64,000 nucleotides of DNA from positions 1 to 64,000 of the forward strand of contig CALWHE010000007.1 in the NCBI GenBank assembly GCA_944380295.1. Direction: 5' to 3'. The first letter of the stretch is position 1. Every line of letters begins with the position of its first letter. Shown here in pieces: positions 29,619-38,074 of this stretch. The notes beneath the pieces are model-generated. The model was not told where the DNA came from and did no database searches. It was given only the letters and a program-made list of their open reading frames with translations. Source of the stretch: an uncultured Christensenellaceae bacterium. GTDB taxonomy: Bacteria; Bacillota; Clostridia; Christensenellales; UBA3700. Both the position numbers and the translations under genes were made by a program.

Positions 29619-30899
29619 ATGGAAAAAGAGGGTAAAAAGCCGCTCTGCTTCGGCACGGACGGCGTGCGGGCGCTTTGCGGAGAGGAGTTGGAGCGCGCGG
29701 CTTATGCGCTGGGGCGCACGGTGAGCGGCAGTGTGGTGCTGGGCAGAGATACGCGCGTTTCGGGAGCGCGGCTGGCGCGCGTCTTTGCCGAGGGCGCCTG
29801 CGCGGCGGGCGCAAGGGTGACGGATGTGGGGATAATGCCCACGGCGGGCGTGGCATATCTCACCAAAAGCCGCGGCGCAAATTTCGGGGCGGTCATCTCC
29901 GCTTCGCACAATCCGCCCGAATACAACGGGATCAAGATCTTTTCGGCGGCGGGAGAAAAACTTTCCGAAAGTGAGGAAAACAGGTTCAATGCCGCCCTAA
30001 GTGTGCAATTTGAGCGCAAAAGCGTTGCACTCGACGTGACGGACGACTCGCTTGGCGCAAGAGAAGATTATATAAAAGGGCTGACTCAGACAGGGCACGG
30101 CCTTGCCGGCATGAAGATAGCGCTGGATTGCGCAAACGGCGCGGCGGGCGTGATAGCGCCCGAGGTGTTTGCGCGTTTGGGCGCGGATACGGTCACGGTG
30201 AGCGCGAATATCGGCGGCGAAGATATCAACGACGGCTGCGGCGCTCTGCACGTGGAAACGCTGAAAAAGCGTTGCCCGGGGAAGTTTGACCTTTATTGCG
30301 CCTTTGATGGGGATGCGGACAGACTTATGGCGCTCGACGAGCGGGGCGAGGTGATGGACGGCGACCGTATAATGTTTACCATTGCCGCCCTAGCAATACA
30401 AAAAGGCAAAAAAATCCCCTGTGTGGCAGGCACGGTGATGTCCAACGGCGGAACGGAAAGAGCTTTTGCAAAGCTGGGCGTGAGGTTTTTGCGCGCCAAG
30501 GTGGGCGACAAGTATGTCAAGCGCATGATGGACGAGTGCGGCGCCGAGATAGGCGGCGAGCAGTCCGGGCATATCATTTTGAGCAAGTTTGCGCAAACGG
30601 GCGACGGGATACTCACCGCCGTGGTCTTGGCGAGCCTGCTCAAAGGGGCAAAAAAGCGCGCGGGCGAGTTTTCTTACCCCCTCTTTCCGCAATTCAACGC
30701 GGGCGTTTTGACCGAGGAAAAGGGGCGCGCCGAACTGCCGCAAGTGCGGGCGGCGGTGAAAAAATGGGAAGAGCGCGGCGTGCGCGTGCTCGTGCGCCCG
30801 AGCGGCACCGAACCCAAGATCAGGATAATGACCGAGTGCGAAAATGCCGCCCTCGCCCAAGCGGCGCTCAAAGAAATCCAAGAAGAACTTTCCCGCTGA
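29619..30899 (+). CDS. glmM: Phosphoglucosamine mutase
   Basis: A 426-residue alpha-D-phosphohexomutase that converts glucosamine-6-phosphate to glucosamine-1-phosphate for peptidoglycan. Motifs: LCFGTDGVRA at the N-terminus, ISASHNPPEYNGIK with the phosphoserine at Ser96, the Mg loop DGDADR, GGEQSGH (sugar-binding loop) and the phosphate-binding RPSGTEPKIRI near the end. It is slightly shorter than typical GlmM (about 445). It follows the acetyltransferase domain gene in one operon and is closed by a clear terminator. Confidence 0.94.
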   Translation: MEKEGKKPLCFGTDGVRALCGEELERAAYALGRTVSGSVVLGRDTRVSGARLARVFAEGACAAGARVTDVGIMPTAGVAYLTKSRGANFGAVISASHNPPEYNGIKIFSAAGEKLSESEENRFNAALSVQFERKSVALDVTDDSLGAREDYIKGLTQTGHGLAGMKIALDCANGAAGVIAPEVFARLGADTVTVSANIGGEDINDGCGALHVETLKKRCPGKFDLYCAFDGDADRLMALDERGEVMDGDRIMFTIAALAIQKGKKIPCVAGTVMSNGGTERAFAKLGVRFLRAKVGDKYVKRMMDECGAEIGGEQSGHIILSKFAQTGDGILTAVVLASLLKGAKKRAGEFSYPLFPQFNAGVLTEEKGRAELPQVRAAVKKWEERGVRVLVRPSGTEPKIRIMTECENAALAQAALKEIQEELSR

Positions 30900-30911
30900 A
30901 AAGCCGAAAGG

Positions 30912-30935
30912 GCGCGGCGCAAGCCGCGCTTTTTT
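30912..30935 (+). terminator. Terminator of glmM operon
   Basis: GCGCGGC-GCAA-GCCGCGC and six T residues. Confidence 0.92.
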
Positions 30936-31045
30936 ATGCGCGGAAAGGCGCCGAAAAATTCGCCAAAAAGCCGAAAAAAGATAACTCTGCGAAAAAATTT
31001 CGGAAACGTTATTTAGAAATATCTTAGATTAAAACAAACGATCGC

Positions 31046-31074
31046 TTGACAATATGAGACGATGATGATAATAT
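31046..31074 (+). promoter_or_regulatory. Promoter of the repeat lipoprotein gene
   Basis: TTGACA (31046-31051), 17-base spacer, TAATAT (31069-31074). A small inverted repeat AATTACC-ATA-GGTAATT follows at about 31096-31112 in the 100-base leader. Confidence 0.72.
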
Positions 31075-31174
31075 ACATGCGTCGGGGGATATAAAATTAC
31101 CATAGGTAATTGTCCCGAGTGTCGGGAGATCTTGAAAAGTTTGTCCCAAAAAGAATGATCAAGTGAGGCGGAAA

Positions 31175-32713
31175 ATGAAAAAAGGCTTTCTTGTCGCAAT
31201 AATTTTGATAGCCGTGCTGACCTGTGCGTTTGCGCTTGTCGCATGTGCAGAAGTGAGCACGACGGTCACCTATATGGTGGACGGCGAAGTTTTTAAGAAT
31301 ATCGTCGTCACGGGCACGGGTCAGAGCGATCCCGGATTCACGCCCTCGAAGAGCGGCTATACTTTCGGCGGTTGGTATACGGATACGGCGTTGCGCATAC
31401 CCTTTGACTTTGAGGCTTACGCCGCAAACGAAGAGAGAACGAATATTGCCGTTTACGCCAAATGGGAAGTAAATACATACAATATCACCTATGAAAACAC
31501 GTTGGGCGCGGAAAATAGTAATCCCGCGACTTATAATATCGAGAGCGCGACGATAACGCTCGCGGACATAACTTCGCCCGGTTATACTTTCGAAGGTTGG
31601 TTCGCGGGTGAAGAGAAAGTCGAGAGCATAGAGCTCGGCAGTTACGGCGACATCACGCTCACGGCAAAGTGGGCGGTGATCACTTATAATATCACCTATG
31701 AAAACACAAAGGGCGCGGCGAACGGCAATCCCGCGACTTATAACATCGAGACCGCGATAACGCTCTCGGACATAACTTCGCCCGGTTATACTTTCGAAGG
31801 TTGGTTCGCGGGTGAAGAGAAAGTCGAGAGCATAGAACTCGGCAGTTACGGCGACATCACGCTCACGGCAAAGTGGGCGGTAGATATGTCAACTGAGAAC
31901 TATGTGCGCGTAAATGAGAACAACGAGCGTGACGAAGACGGTGGATATATACTCTTCGGGCAGTATCCGCAGACTATAAAGGCGGCGTATGTAAGCATTA
32001 TAAGCACTACGCCCGATACGGACGGCTATTATCTCGGCTCGGACGGGGAGAGATATGCCAAAGTGGTCGCGGATCCGTACGAAAGCGGGTATACCTTCTC
32101 AAATGATAGCAGCGTTATAGACGGTAACACTTATTATTTTAAGGTTGAGCCTATCCGTTGGCGCATACTCTCGGAAAGCGACGGCAAAGCCTTTATCCTT
32201 TGCGACGGCATAATTGCCAACAAGGCGTACCAAAGATACAATAATCACTATTCAATCAGCGACATAAGGGCATGGCTGAACGATGAGTTCTATAAAACGG
32301 CATTCGGGGCATTGCAGCAAGCGCTTATTCAGACCACGGAAGTGGATAACAGCGTTTACAGTACGGGATATTCGTCCAATCCTTACGCCTGTGAAAATAC
32401 TTTCGATAAGGTATTCCTGCTCAGTTATCGTGAGGTGACAAACAGCGCTTACGGCTTTGCGAGCAGCTCTTCGACTTACGACACGGCGCGCCGTATGCTT
32501 ACGAGCGACTATAGCCGCGCCACGGGAGCTCATATGAGCACGGAGTCGAGCTATTACGGCAACGGGCGGTGGTGGCTGCGTTCGCCTAACAACAATTTCT
32601 ACGACTGGGTGCGCTACGTCGACTACCGCGGCTACGCCGCCGGCTACTATGGTAGCTACAGCCACTACAACAGCAACGGCGTCGTTCCCGCTTTGAATTT
32701 GACTTTGTCGTGA
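31175..32713 (+). CDS. Surface lipoprotein with InlB-type repeats and a DUF6273-like C-terminal domain
   Basis: A 512-residue lipoprotein. The signal peptide ends in a lipobox LVAC. Three Listeria-Bacteroides (InlB B/Flg_new) repeats follow: SGYTFGGWYTD, then two of SPGYTFEGWFAGEEKVESIELGSYGDITLTAKWAV form that are nearly identical. The C-terminal half begins YILFGQYPQ and contains EPIRWRILSE, SDIRAWLNDEFYKTAF, NSVYSTGYSSNPY, GRWWLRSP and NSNGVVPALNL, which is the DUF6273 pattern of unknown function seen in Clostridial surface proteins. GTG at 31163 is also in frame, but ATG 31175 has the better ribosome site (GAGGCGG). It probably displays a ligand-binding head outside the cell. Confidence 0.85.
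   Translation: MKKGFLVAIILIAVLTCAFALVACAEVSTTVTYMVDGEVFKNIVVTGTGQSDPGFTPSKSGYTFGGWYTDTALRIPFDFEAYAANEERTNIAVYAKWEVNTYNITYENTLGAENSNPATYNIESATITLADITSPGYTFEGWFAGEEKVESIELGSYGDITLTAKWAVITYNITYENTKGAANGNPATYNIETAITLSDITSPGYTFEGWFAGEEKVESIELGSYGDITLTAKWAVDMSTENYVRVNENNERDEDGGYILFGQYPQTIKAAYVSIISTTPDTDGYYLGSDGERYAKVVADPYESGYTFSNDSSVIDGNTYYFKVEPIRWRILSESDGKAFILCDGIIANKAYQRYNNHYSISDIRAWLNDEFYKTAFGALQQALIQTTEVDNSVYSTGYSSNPYACENTFDKVFLLSYREVTNSAYGFASSSSTYDTARRMLTSDYSRATGAHMSTESSYYGNGRWWLRSPNNNFYDWVRYVDYRGYAAGYYGSYSHYNSNGVVPALNLTLS
31478..31884 (+). repeat. Tandem in-gene repeat (two 204-bp units)
   Basis: The two InlB-type units correspond at an offset of 204 bases. Bases 31564-31677 and 31768-31881 are identical apart from one visible difference (GAGCTC/GAACTC). 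The 5' part of each unit is more diverged. Confidence 0.85.
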
Positions 32714-32773
32714 CGTTGCCTTAAATGGCGCAAATGCGGCTTTCCGCACGCGCGATAAAAGTCATCACCCTAT

Positions 32774-32805
32774 GGGGCGTCGGCAAATGCCGCGCCCCGT
32801 TTCAT
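32774..32805 (+). terminator. Terminator of the repeat lipoprotein gene
   Basis: GGGGCG-CGGC-AAAT-GCCG-CGCCCC stem followed by GTTTCATTT. Confidence 0.7.
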
Positions 32806-32860
32806 TTCGCAAAAAGGGCAAAAAAGGAAAATTGCGAAACGGAAGTTTTTATTTCGCAAG
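32803..32860. repeat. TTTCGCAA/TTGCGAAA motif cluster downstream of the AAA_14 gene
   Basis: Contains ATTTCGCAA (32804), AAAATTGCGAAACGG (32828) and ATTTCGCAAG (32851), alternating in orientation. The same motifs surround the promoter at the other end of the ATPase gene. Confidence 0.7.
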
Positions 32861-32874
32861 ATAGGAGAGCGGCG

Positions 32875-34065
32875 TTATGAAAGCAGCCATTCGGCTATGT
32901 CAATGATCCTTATCCCCTCGACTTGGCTTTCGGGGTGCTTGGTGCGCGCGATCACCATTTTCGGATAAGCGTCCCTGATGGCGAGCAGGGGGGCGATCTC
33001 GCGCTGCAAGGTTTCTCCGCGGCTGAGGTCGTCACAAACTTGGATATAAGTTTTCATGCCCTCTTTCACGGCGACGAAGTCCACCTCTTTTTCGTCGAGC
33101 TGCCCCACATAGACCTCATAGCCGCGGCGCAGAAGTTCGATCGCCGCGATGTTTTCGTAAAGGTGTCCGTAGTCGGCGTTTTTCGTGCCTATGACGGCAT
33201 AGCGCAGGGACAAGTCTGCCAGATAATATTTTTTGTCCGATTCCAAATATCTTTTCCCCTTCACGTCGAACCTCTTGAAGGGATAAAACAAAAAGCTGCG
33301 GCAAAGATAATCGATATAGGCTCCGCAGGTTTTGTCGTTGGTGCGGTATGCGTTCGAGGTAAGCGCATTGGCGATATTTCTCACCGAGGTTTTATTGCCG
33401 ACGTTGTCCATCAAAAAGTCGACTATCATATTCAAAAGGTCTTCGTTTTCTATCTTGAATTTGGTCACAATGTCTTTGGTGATGGTCGTGCGCACGATCC
33501 CCTTCAAATATTTTTTCGCGTCCTCGGGATCGTTGTAGAGATAAGAGCCCGCCATTCCGCCCGCGGAAACATATTTGTCAAAGGCGGCGTTGATGTCGCT
33601 TTGCGGATAATATTGCAGATATTCGGCAAAAGAAAAGGGGTAAAGACTTATCTCAAAGACGCGGCCGCCGAAAAGGGTGGCGAGGTCGCTCGAGAGCAAA
33701 AAGGCGTTCGAGCCGGTCAAAAATATGTTGAATCGCTCTTCTTCGTAAAGGCTGTTTATCACATTCTCAAAGCCGCGGCAAAGCTGAACTTCGTCGATGA
33801 AGAGAAAGTTTTCTTTGTTCGGATCGTAGCGCTCATCGATATATTCATACAAGGCGTTTGCGTCTTTGAGAGCTTCGAATGCTTTCAAATTTAATTTTAC
33901 GCGCACGATATTGTTATTTCCCGCAAGTCCTTCAATATAGTCGATAAAGGCGTCCATCAGCTTAGACTTGCCGCAGCGGCGGATCCCCGTGATGACTTTG
34001 ATGTCGGGGGTATGCATGACGTTTATCAGTCGGCGCAGATAAGATGTTCTTTCGATAAGTTTCAT
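32875..34065 (-). CDS. AAA_14/DUF4143 predicted ATPase
   Basis: A 396-residue protein. The AAA domain begins immediately: VITGIRRCGKSK (Walker A, Lys33-Ser34), NFLFIDEVQ (Walker B, Asp91-Glu92), FLTGSNAFLLSSDLATLFGGR (sensor region) and PFSFAEYLQYY. The C-terminal half (from about residue 200) is DUF4143, with the usual IDYLCRSFLFYPFKRFDVKGKRYLES and ENIAAIELLRRGYEVYVGQLDEKEVDFVA, which has a nuclease-like E-x-D-F look. This family is abundant in gut anaerobes, is often solitary and has no firm function; proposed roles include defence or toxin-antitoxin-like behaviour. GC is lower than surroundings. Confidence 0.88.
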   Translation of the reverse strand: MKLIERTSYLRRLINVMHTPDIKVITGIRRCGKSKLMDAFIDYIEGLAGNNNIVRVKLNLKAFEALKDANALYEYIDERYDPNKENFLFIDEVQLCRGFENVINSLYEEERFNIFLTGSNAFLLSSDLATLFGGRVFEISLYPFSFAEYLQYYPQSDINAAFDKYVSAGGMAGSYLYNDPEDAKKYLKGIVRTTITKDIVTKFKIENEDLLNMIVDFLMDNVGNKTSVRNIANALTSNAYRTNDKTCGAYIDYLCRSFLFYPFKRFDVKGKRYLESDKKYYLADLSLRYAVIGTKNADYGHLYENIAAIELLRRGYEVYVGQLDEKEVDFVAVKEGMKTYIQVCDDLSRGETLQREIAPLLAIRDAYPKMVIARTKHPESQVEGIRIIDIAEWLLS

Positions 34066-34081
34066 TTTTCACCTCGATAAC

Positions 34082-34129
34082 AGTATAACTCATTTCGCAA
34101 ATTTTGTCAAATCGGAAAATTGCGAAACG
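34082..34129 (-). promoter_or_regulatory. Promoter of the AAA_14 gene with embedded TTTCGCAA operators
   Basis: Minus-strand TTGACA (34105-34110), 17-base spacer, TATACT (34082-34087). One TTTGCGAAAT motif sits inside the spacer (34091-34101) and a second, CGTTTCGCAATTTT, lies directly upstream of the -35 (34116-34129). This placement suggests repressor binding. Confidence 0.72.
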
Positions 34130-34207
34130 GAAAATTTCTTGACGGATCGTGACGAGCGTAAAATCACGCCTATAAGTGCAGAATTATGTGAAAAAGCGCG
34201 CTGCGTT

Positions 34208-34316
34208 TTCATTTCGCAATTTCGGTAAAAAAGAAAAATTGCGAAACGAAAGGTGTTTTCGTTTCGCAAAAAAGGTAAAAAATGAAAATTGCGAAACGGG
34301 AACGCTTCGCAATTTT
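34208..34316. repeat. TTTCGCAA/TTGCGAAA motif cluster upstream of the AAA_14 promoter
   Basis: Five motifs in about 110 bases: ATTTCGCAATTTC (34211), AAAAATTGCGAAACG (34235), GTTTCGCAAA (34261), AAAATTGCGAAACGG (34285) and CTTCGCAATTTT (34305). Orientation alternates, giving nested palindromes. No coding sequence is seen in 34130-34355. Confidence 0.75.
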
Positions 34317-34355
34317 GCAGGCATATATCATGTCAAAGGCGAGATGTTCGGCAGG

Positions 34356-35882
34356 TCATATCTCCTGTTTTTCCTTTTGTTTTTCCAGCCGCTTATAATA
34401 TATTTTCTGACCGACGCCGCGGATAAAGGCTGCCACTTTGTCCGTGAGCGGCTGCGCGGGCACTTTGCCGTTACGGCCGTAAGGCTGGAAGATCTCCAAA
34501 TAAGGTTCCAGGCGGCAGGAGGTGATAACCAGGCGCAGGGCGGAAGCCTCGATCGGTTTGAAAACGGCTATGCGTTTGAAGCCTATCGTGGTGCCCGAGC
34601 ACACCTTTTTTTCGCCCTTGTCCGTGACGGCGATGACGTCGAAGCTCTCCACGCGCTGGGAGAAGTCGCAATTTTCGCGCAGCAGCACTTTGTCCACGAG
34701 CGCTGGTGAGGCAAAGCGCGCTTCTATCTCATAACTTTGCGCAATTTCCGCGGCGCGGAAGTAGCCCTGAACGTCCGCCGCCAGATTGGCAGTGGGGAAG
34801 GCGGGGTCGGAGTTTTCTGCCGTATAAGTGCATTTTATCGGTTTGGCAAAGTGCGCGCGCACCGTTTCCCCCAAGCCGAGCAGAGATTTTTTATCCCGCT
34901 CTTCCAGGCGCCCGTTCTTGTTGGGCGGCACGTTGAGCAGCAAAAGCGAGTTACCGCCCACGGAAGTGTAATAGATGTAAGTCAGGTTTTTCACGGAACG
35001 CACCATGCCGTTTTCGCGCTTGTGCCAAAACCAGCCCGGGCGAATGGATACGTCCACTTCCGCCGGATACCAGATAAAGGAGTCGTAACCGTCCAGCACT
35101 TCGCGGCTGCCCAGATCCTCGCTCATGGCGTCCAAGCCCTTTTTGCGGAAGGAAGTATCGTCCGCCTGCTGGGAGTTTTGCTCTATCTTCTGCACGTCGA
35201 AAGAAAATTCCGGCACCACGTTCCACTCGCTCTTGCGCGCCTGTCCCGCCTCGTTGCCCACCCAACGGATATCCGGTCCGCAGTTGGAGATGGCGCAGTT
35301 CGGTTGCAGGGCGCGCACGGTGGCGTATATGCGCTCAAAGTCGTATACCTGCTTGGGTTTGCCGTCCATATAAGAGCCGCAGGCGCCGTCCAGCCACACG
35401 CAGAAGATCTCGCCGTAATCGGTCAGAAGTTCCGTGAGCTGTCTGATATAAAAATCGTTGTATTTATCCGTGCCGTAAAGCGGAGAATTTCTGTCCCACG
35501 GGGAGAGATAAACGCCAAATTTCAAGCCGAATTTGCGGCAGCTCTCGGAAAGTTCTCTCACCACGTCGCCCTTGCCGCCCTTGTAAGGAGAGGACGCCAC
35601 GGAATAAGCTGTGGTCTTGGTCTGCCACAGGCAAAAGCCGTCGTGGTGTTTGCAGGTGAGAATAACGCCTTTGGCGCCGGCGGCTTGGGCGGTCTGCGCC
35701 CACTCGTCCGTGTTTTGCTGCTTGGGATCGAAGAGGGAGGGCGGAAGCGTGCCGTCGCTCCACTCCTTGCCGGCAAAGGTGTTTATGCCGTAATGGATAA
35801 AAATATGAAAACCCGCGTCCTCAAAGCTCTTTTGCACGGGACTGGGCGTTATCGATGTGTAAAGGCGCAGACGATCTTCCAT
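34356..35882 (-). CDS. Alpha-L-fucosidase, glycoside hydrolase family 29
   Basis: A 508-residue cytoplasmic glycosidase. The GH29 barrel shows FEDAGFHIFIHYGINTFAGKEWSDG, GAKGVILTCKHHDGFCLWQTKTTAYSV, KFGLKFGVYLSPWDRNS and EIFCVWLDGACGS, where the Asp in WLDG is the nucleophile. A C-terminal beta-sandwich of about 150 residues follows the LLLNVPPNKNGRLEERD segment. I start at MEDRL (ATG 35882) because AAAGGAGAT lies just upstream; the frame extends 22 codons further without similarity. It would release fucose from host mucin or milk-type glycans imported as oligosaccharides. It is on the same strand as the peptidase gene 95 bases upstream. Confidence 0.92.
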   Translation of the reverse strand: MEDRLRLYTSITPSPVQKSFEDAGFHIFIHYGINTFAGKEWSDGTLPPSLFDPKQQNTDEWAQTAQAAGAKGVILTCKHHDGFCLWQTKTTAYSVASSPYKGGKGDVVRELSESCRKFGLKFGVYLSPWDRNSPLYGTDKYNDFYIRQLTELLTDYGEIFCVWLDGACGSYMDGKPKQVYDFERIYATVRALQPNCAISNCGPDIRWVGNEAGQARKSEWNVVPEFSFDVQKIEQNSQQADDTSFRKKGLDAMSEDLGSREVLDGYDSFIWYPAEVDVSIRPGWFWHKRENGMVRSVKNLTYIYYTSVGGNSLLLLNVPPNKNGRLEERDKKSLLGLGETVRAHFAKPIKCTYTAENSDPAFPTANLAADVQGYFRAAEIAQSYEIEARFASPALVDKVLLRENCDFSQRVESFDVIAVTDKGEKKVCSGTTIGFKRIAVFKPIEASALRLVITSCRLEPYLEIFQPYGRNGKVPAQPLTDKVAAFIRGVGQKIYYKRLEKQKEKQEI

Positions 35883-35977
35883 GTCTATCTCCTTTTGAAA
35901 GTGTTGTTGCGGCGCGCCAGGCGTTAAAGGCTTTGCCGCGCCGCGCAAAATATGCGTTTATTGCCGCCCTAGGAGCG

Positions 35978-36925
35978 TTATTCTTCCGCAGGCTCGGCGC
36001 TTTCGTCAAACAAGATCTTGTATTGCGCGCCGCCGGCGGCGTTCATCACCGCTCTGCCCATCGCCTCCACCGCCGCCGTTTGCAGCAAGATGAAGTCGAG
36101 CGGGCGCTTGACGCCCGTGTTCATGGTGAAGATGGTATCGCCGTCATAGTCGGTGTGCACGGGGGAGATGTGCTTTGCGTAAGCGTTGTGCGCGGCGGTG
36201 GCAAGTTTGTTGGCTTCCACCTTGGTCAGCTTGGCGTTGGTCATCACGCAGCCTATGGTGGTGTTCGCGCCCGTGAGCAGGGTGAGCCACTTGCCTTCGC
36301 GCAGACAGCGCTCCGTGTCTATGTGTTCGCCCTTGCTGCCCGTGGCGCCCGCCAAAATATTGCCTTTTCCGTCCGTGATGTCGCCCATGGCGTTCACCGC
36401 CGCCACCGCCGTCACCAAACAGCCGCCCGCCTTGACCGTGGCGGCGCCCAAGCCGCTCTTCTGCGCATGGCGCAGTCCGCGTATCTTGCCCACGGTGGCG
36501 CCTTTGCCCGCGCCCACCTGTCCGAACGCCACATTCCTGTCCGTTGCGTTTTCGCACGCCTTGTAACCCCATTCGGCGGCGGGGTAATGATAATCTTTGT
36601 CGTTGAGGTCGAACAGCACCGCGCCGCACACGATGGGCACCACTTTTTTGCTTATCTTATATCCTATGCCGCGCTCGCGCATATACTCCATCACGCCGCA
36701 CGTTGCCGCCAGCCCGTAAGCCGAACCGCCGGAGAGCACCACGGCGTTTATCTTCTCCATCGCCTTTTCCGGGCGCAGAAGATCGGTTTCGCGCGTGCCC
36801 GGCGCGCCGCCGCGCACGTCCACGCCCGCCACGCAGCCTTTTTCGCTCATGATGACGGTCACGCCCGTGTATTCGTCGTTAAAGTGCCCGATCTTGATGC
36901 CGGAAGGCACGATTATCTCTTCCAT
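35978..36925 (-). CDS. P1 family (S58, DmpA-like) self-processing peptidase
   Basis: A 315-residue Ntn-fold hydrolase. Recognised from GIKIGHFNDEYTGVTVI, DVRGGAPGTRETDLL, VNAVVLSGGSAYGL-like INAVVLSGGSAYGLAA, GVGYKI-like GIGYKI, the PAAEWGYKA segment and GANTTIGCVMTNAKL. DmpA-type enzymes cleave themselves just before a Ser/Thr that becomes the nucleophile; the ANTT stretch near residue 237 is the likely site. They act as aminopeptidases on D-amino acids or beta-peptides, so the physiological substrate is open. AGGAGGGAGAG precedes the ATG at 36925. It is 10 bases behind the TetR gene and so in its operon. Confidence 0.88.
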   Translation of the reverse strand: MEEIIVPSGIKIGHFNDEYTGVTVIMSEKGCVAGVDVRGGAPGTRETDLLRPEKAMEKINAVVLSGGSAYGLAATCGVMEYMRERGIGYKISKKVVPIVCGAVLFDLNDKDYHYPAAEWGYKACENATDRNVAFGQVGAGKGATVGKIRGLRHAQKSGLGAATVKAGGCLVTAVAAVNAMGDITDGKGNILAGATGSKGEHIDTERCLREGKWLTLLTGANTTIGCVMTNAKLTKVEANKLATAAHNAYAKHISPVHTDYDGDTIFTMNTGVKRPLDFILLQTAAVEAMGRAVMNAAGGAQYKILFDESAEPAEE

Positions 36926-36935
36926 CTCTCCCTCC

Positions 36936-37511
36936 TTAGCCCACGATAGAACTGATGATGTTGGCATACCCCTGCGAAACTATCGTTGCCGCATACTTGC
37001 ACAGATCTTCCAGCGGTATGGGATTTTCACTGCGCAGCCACGCCACATATACGTCCATCACGCCGCCCGTCATAAAGGTCACCGCCACGCGCAAAAACTC
37101 CTCGTCCGAGGCGGGGAATTTCGCCATCACCTTTTCTATCACCTTGTCCGTAAAACACTTTTTCAGCTTGGGCAGAAAAGTGGTGGAGATCTTGCTGTCC
37201 GAAATAAAGCGCGCAAACGCCGGGTCTACGTCCGCTTCTTCCGTCAGCGCTTTGAGCAGGGGATAGGGATTGAGCGGCAGCTGCACCGGATCGAACTTGT
37301 TCACTATCTCGAACATGGTGTCTGTGGTGGTGGTCTCTATGTCCGCCAACACCTCGTATACGCTGTTATAGTGCAGATAAAAGGTGGAACGGTTGATGTC
37401 CGCCGCCTGCGTGACGTCCGTCACGGTTATCTCGTTGATGCGCTTGTCCACGCTCAACTGCATCAGCGCGTTTTGTATCGATTTTCTGGTCTTTCTCGTC
37501 CTTCTGTCCAT
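36936..37511 (-). CDS. TetR-family transcriptional regulator
   Basis: A 191-residue regulator. RTRKSIQNALMQLSVDKRINEITVTDVTQAADINRSTFYLHYNSVYEVLADIE is the TetR/AcrR-type HTH, with the STFYLHY recognition helix. The rest is a helical ligand domain ending in VTFMTGGVMDVYVAWL, as in the TetR_C_33/DhaS-like group. The start at MDRRTRK lacks a strong ribosome site; upstream in-frame codons to 37586 cannot be excluded. It stands first in a unit with the P1 peptidase. The promoter lies about 360 bases upstream, leaving a long leader. Confidence 0.88.
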   Translation of the reverse strand: MDRRTRKTRKSIQNALMQLSVDKRINEITVTDVTQAADINRSTFYLHYNSVYEVLADIETTTTDTMFEIVNKFDPVQLPLNPYPLLKALTEEADVDPAFARFISDSKISTTFLPKLKKCFTDKVIEKVMAKFPASDEEFLRVAVTFMTGGVMDVYVAWLRSENPIPLEDLCKYAATIVSQGYANIISSIVG

Positions 37512-37606
37512 CTTTTTTTGTCGGTCTCCGCTCGGCGGCGCGGGTCTTGCGTCCGGGAACGCGTCTTTACGCACGCTTTCAAACAAATGCGCCTTGACAA
37601 TACCGC

Positions 37607-37790
37607 AAGAGTATTGCCTGCGGCGCCTTTGTCCGAAATCGCACGCAAATCCATCGTTCGCGGACGTAAGCCCCGCGCCGCCGAGCGGAGATATGGCTCC
37701 TTCTCGTATTATTACTTAGTTATTGGTGCGCGTTGCGCACAGTGTTGCATAAAAGCAACAAGTATTGCCTGCGGCGCCTTTGTCCGCATT
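37607..37790. repeat. 26-bp direct repeat pair in the TetR leader
   Basis: Bases 37610-37635 and 37761-37786 are identical (AGTATTGCCTGCGGCGCC and the following TTTGTCCG). Both lie inside the predicted leader transcript, each with short palindromes next to it (CAATA...TATTG, GTTGCATAAAAGCAAC, TGCGCGTTGCGCA). Nothing recognisable as a gene is seen in 37512-37875. Confidence 0.8.
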
Positions 37791-37875
37791 GACCATGCGA
37801 CAGCCGCCTTTGCGCATATATCGCCTTTCGCCGCATTCCGGCGCGAATTGTTGCCACTCATATTGCTTTTACGAT

Positions 37876-37904
37876 ATTATATCACACGCGCGTTCAAATG
37901 TCAA
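37876..37904 (-). promoter_or_regulatory. Minus-strand promoter upstream of the TetR gene
   Basis: Perfect TTGACA (37899-37904), 17-base spacer, perfect TATAAT (37876-37881), reading towards TetR through about 360 untranslated bases. Confidence 0.78.
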
Positions 37905-38074
37905 CATTAAGTCTATAAATAGAAAGTAAAAGGTGGAATGTGGTTTTTTCGGCGTTTTGTCTTTGCCCGCGCGGGCGGCGGAGAACGCATATTTATGCAA
38001 AATGCGAATAATTATGCGATTATGCACAGAAAAATGTATAAACATCGGAAAAATTGAGAAAAAAAGCGCAAAAT

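Noticed and set aside
31075-31174. Riboswitch in the leader of the repeat lipoprotein gene
   Set aside because: A small palindrome is present, but none of the conserved cores that I know (c-di-GMP, SAM, TPP, FMN, purine) can be found.
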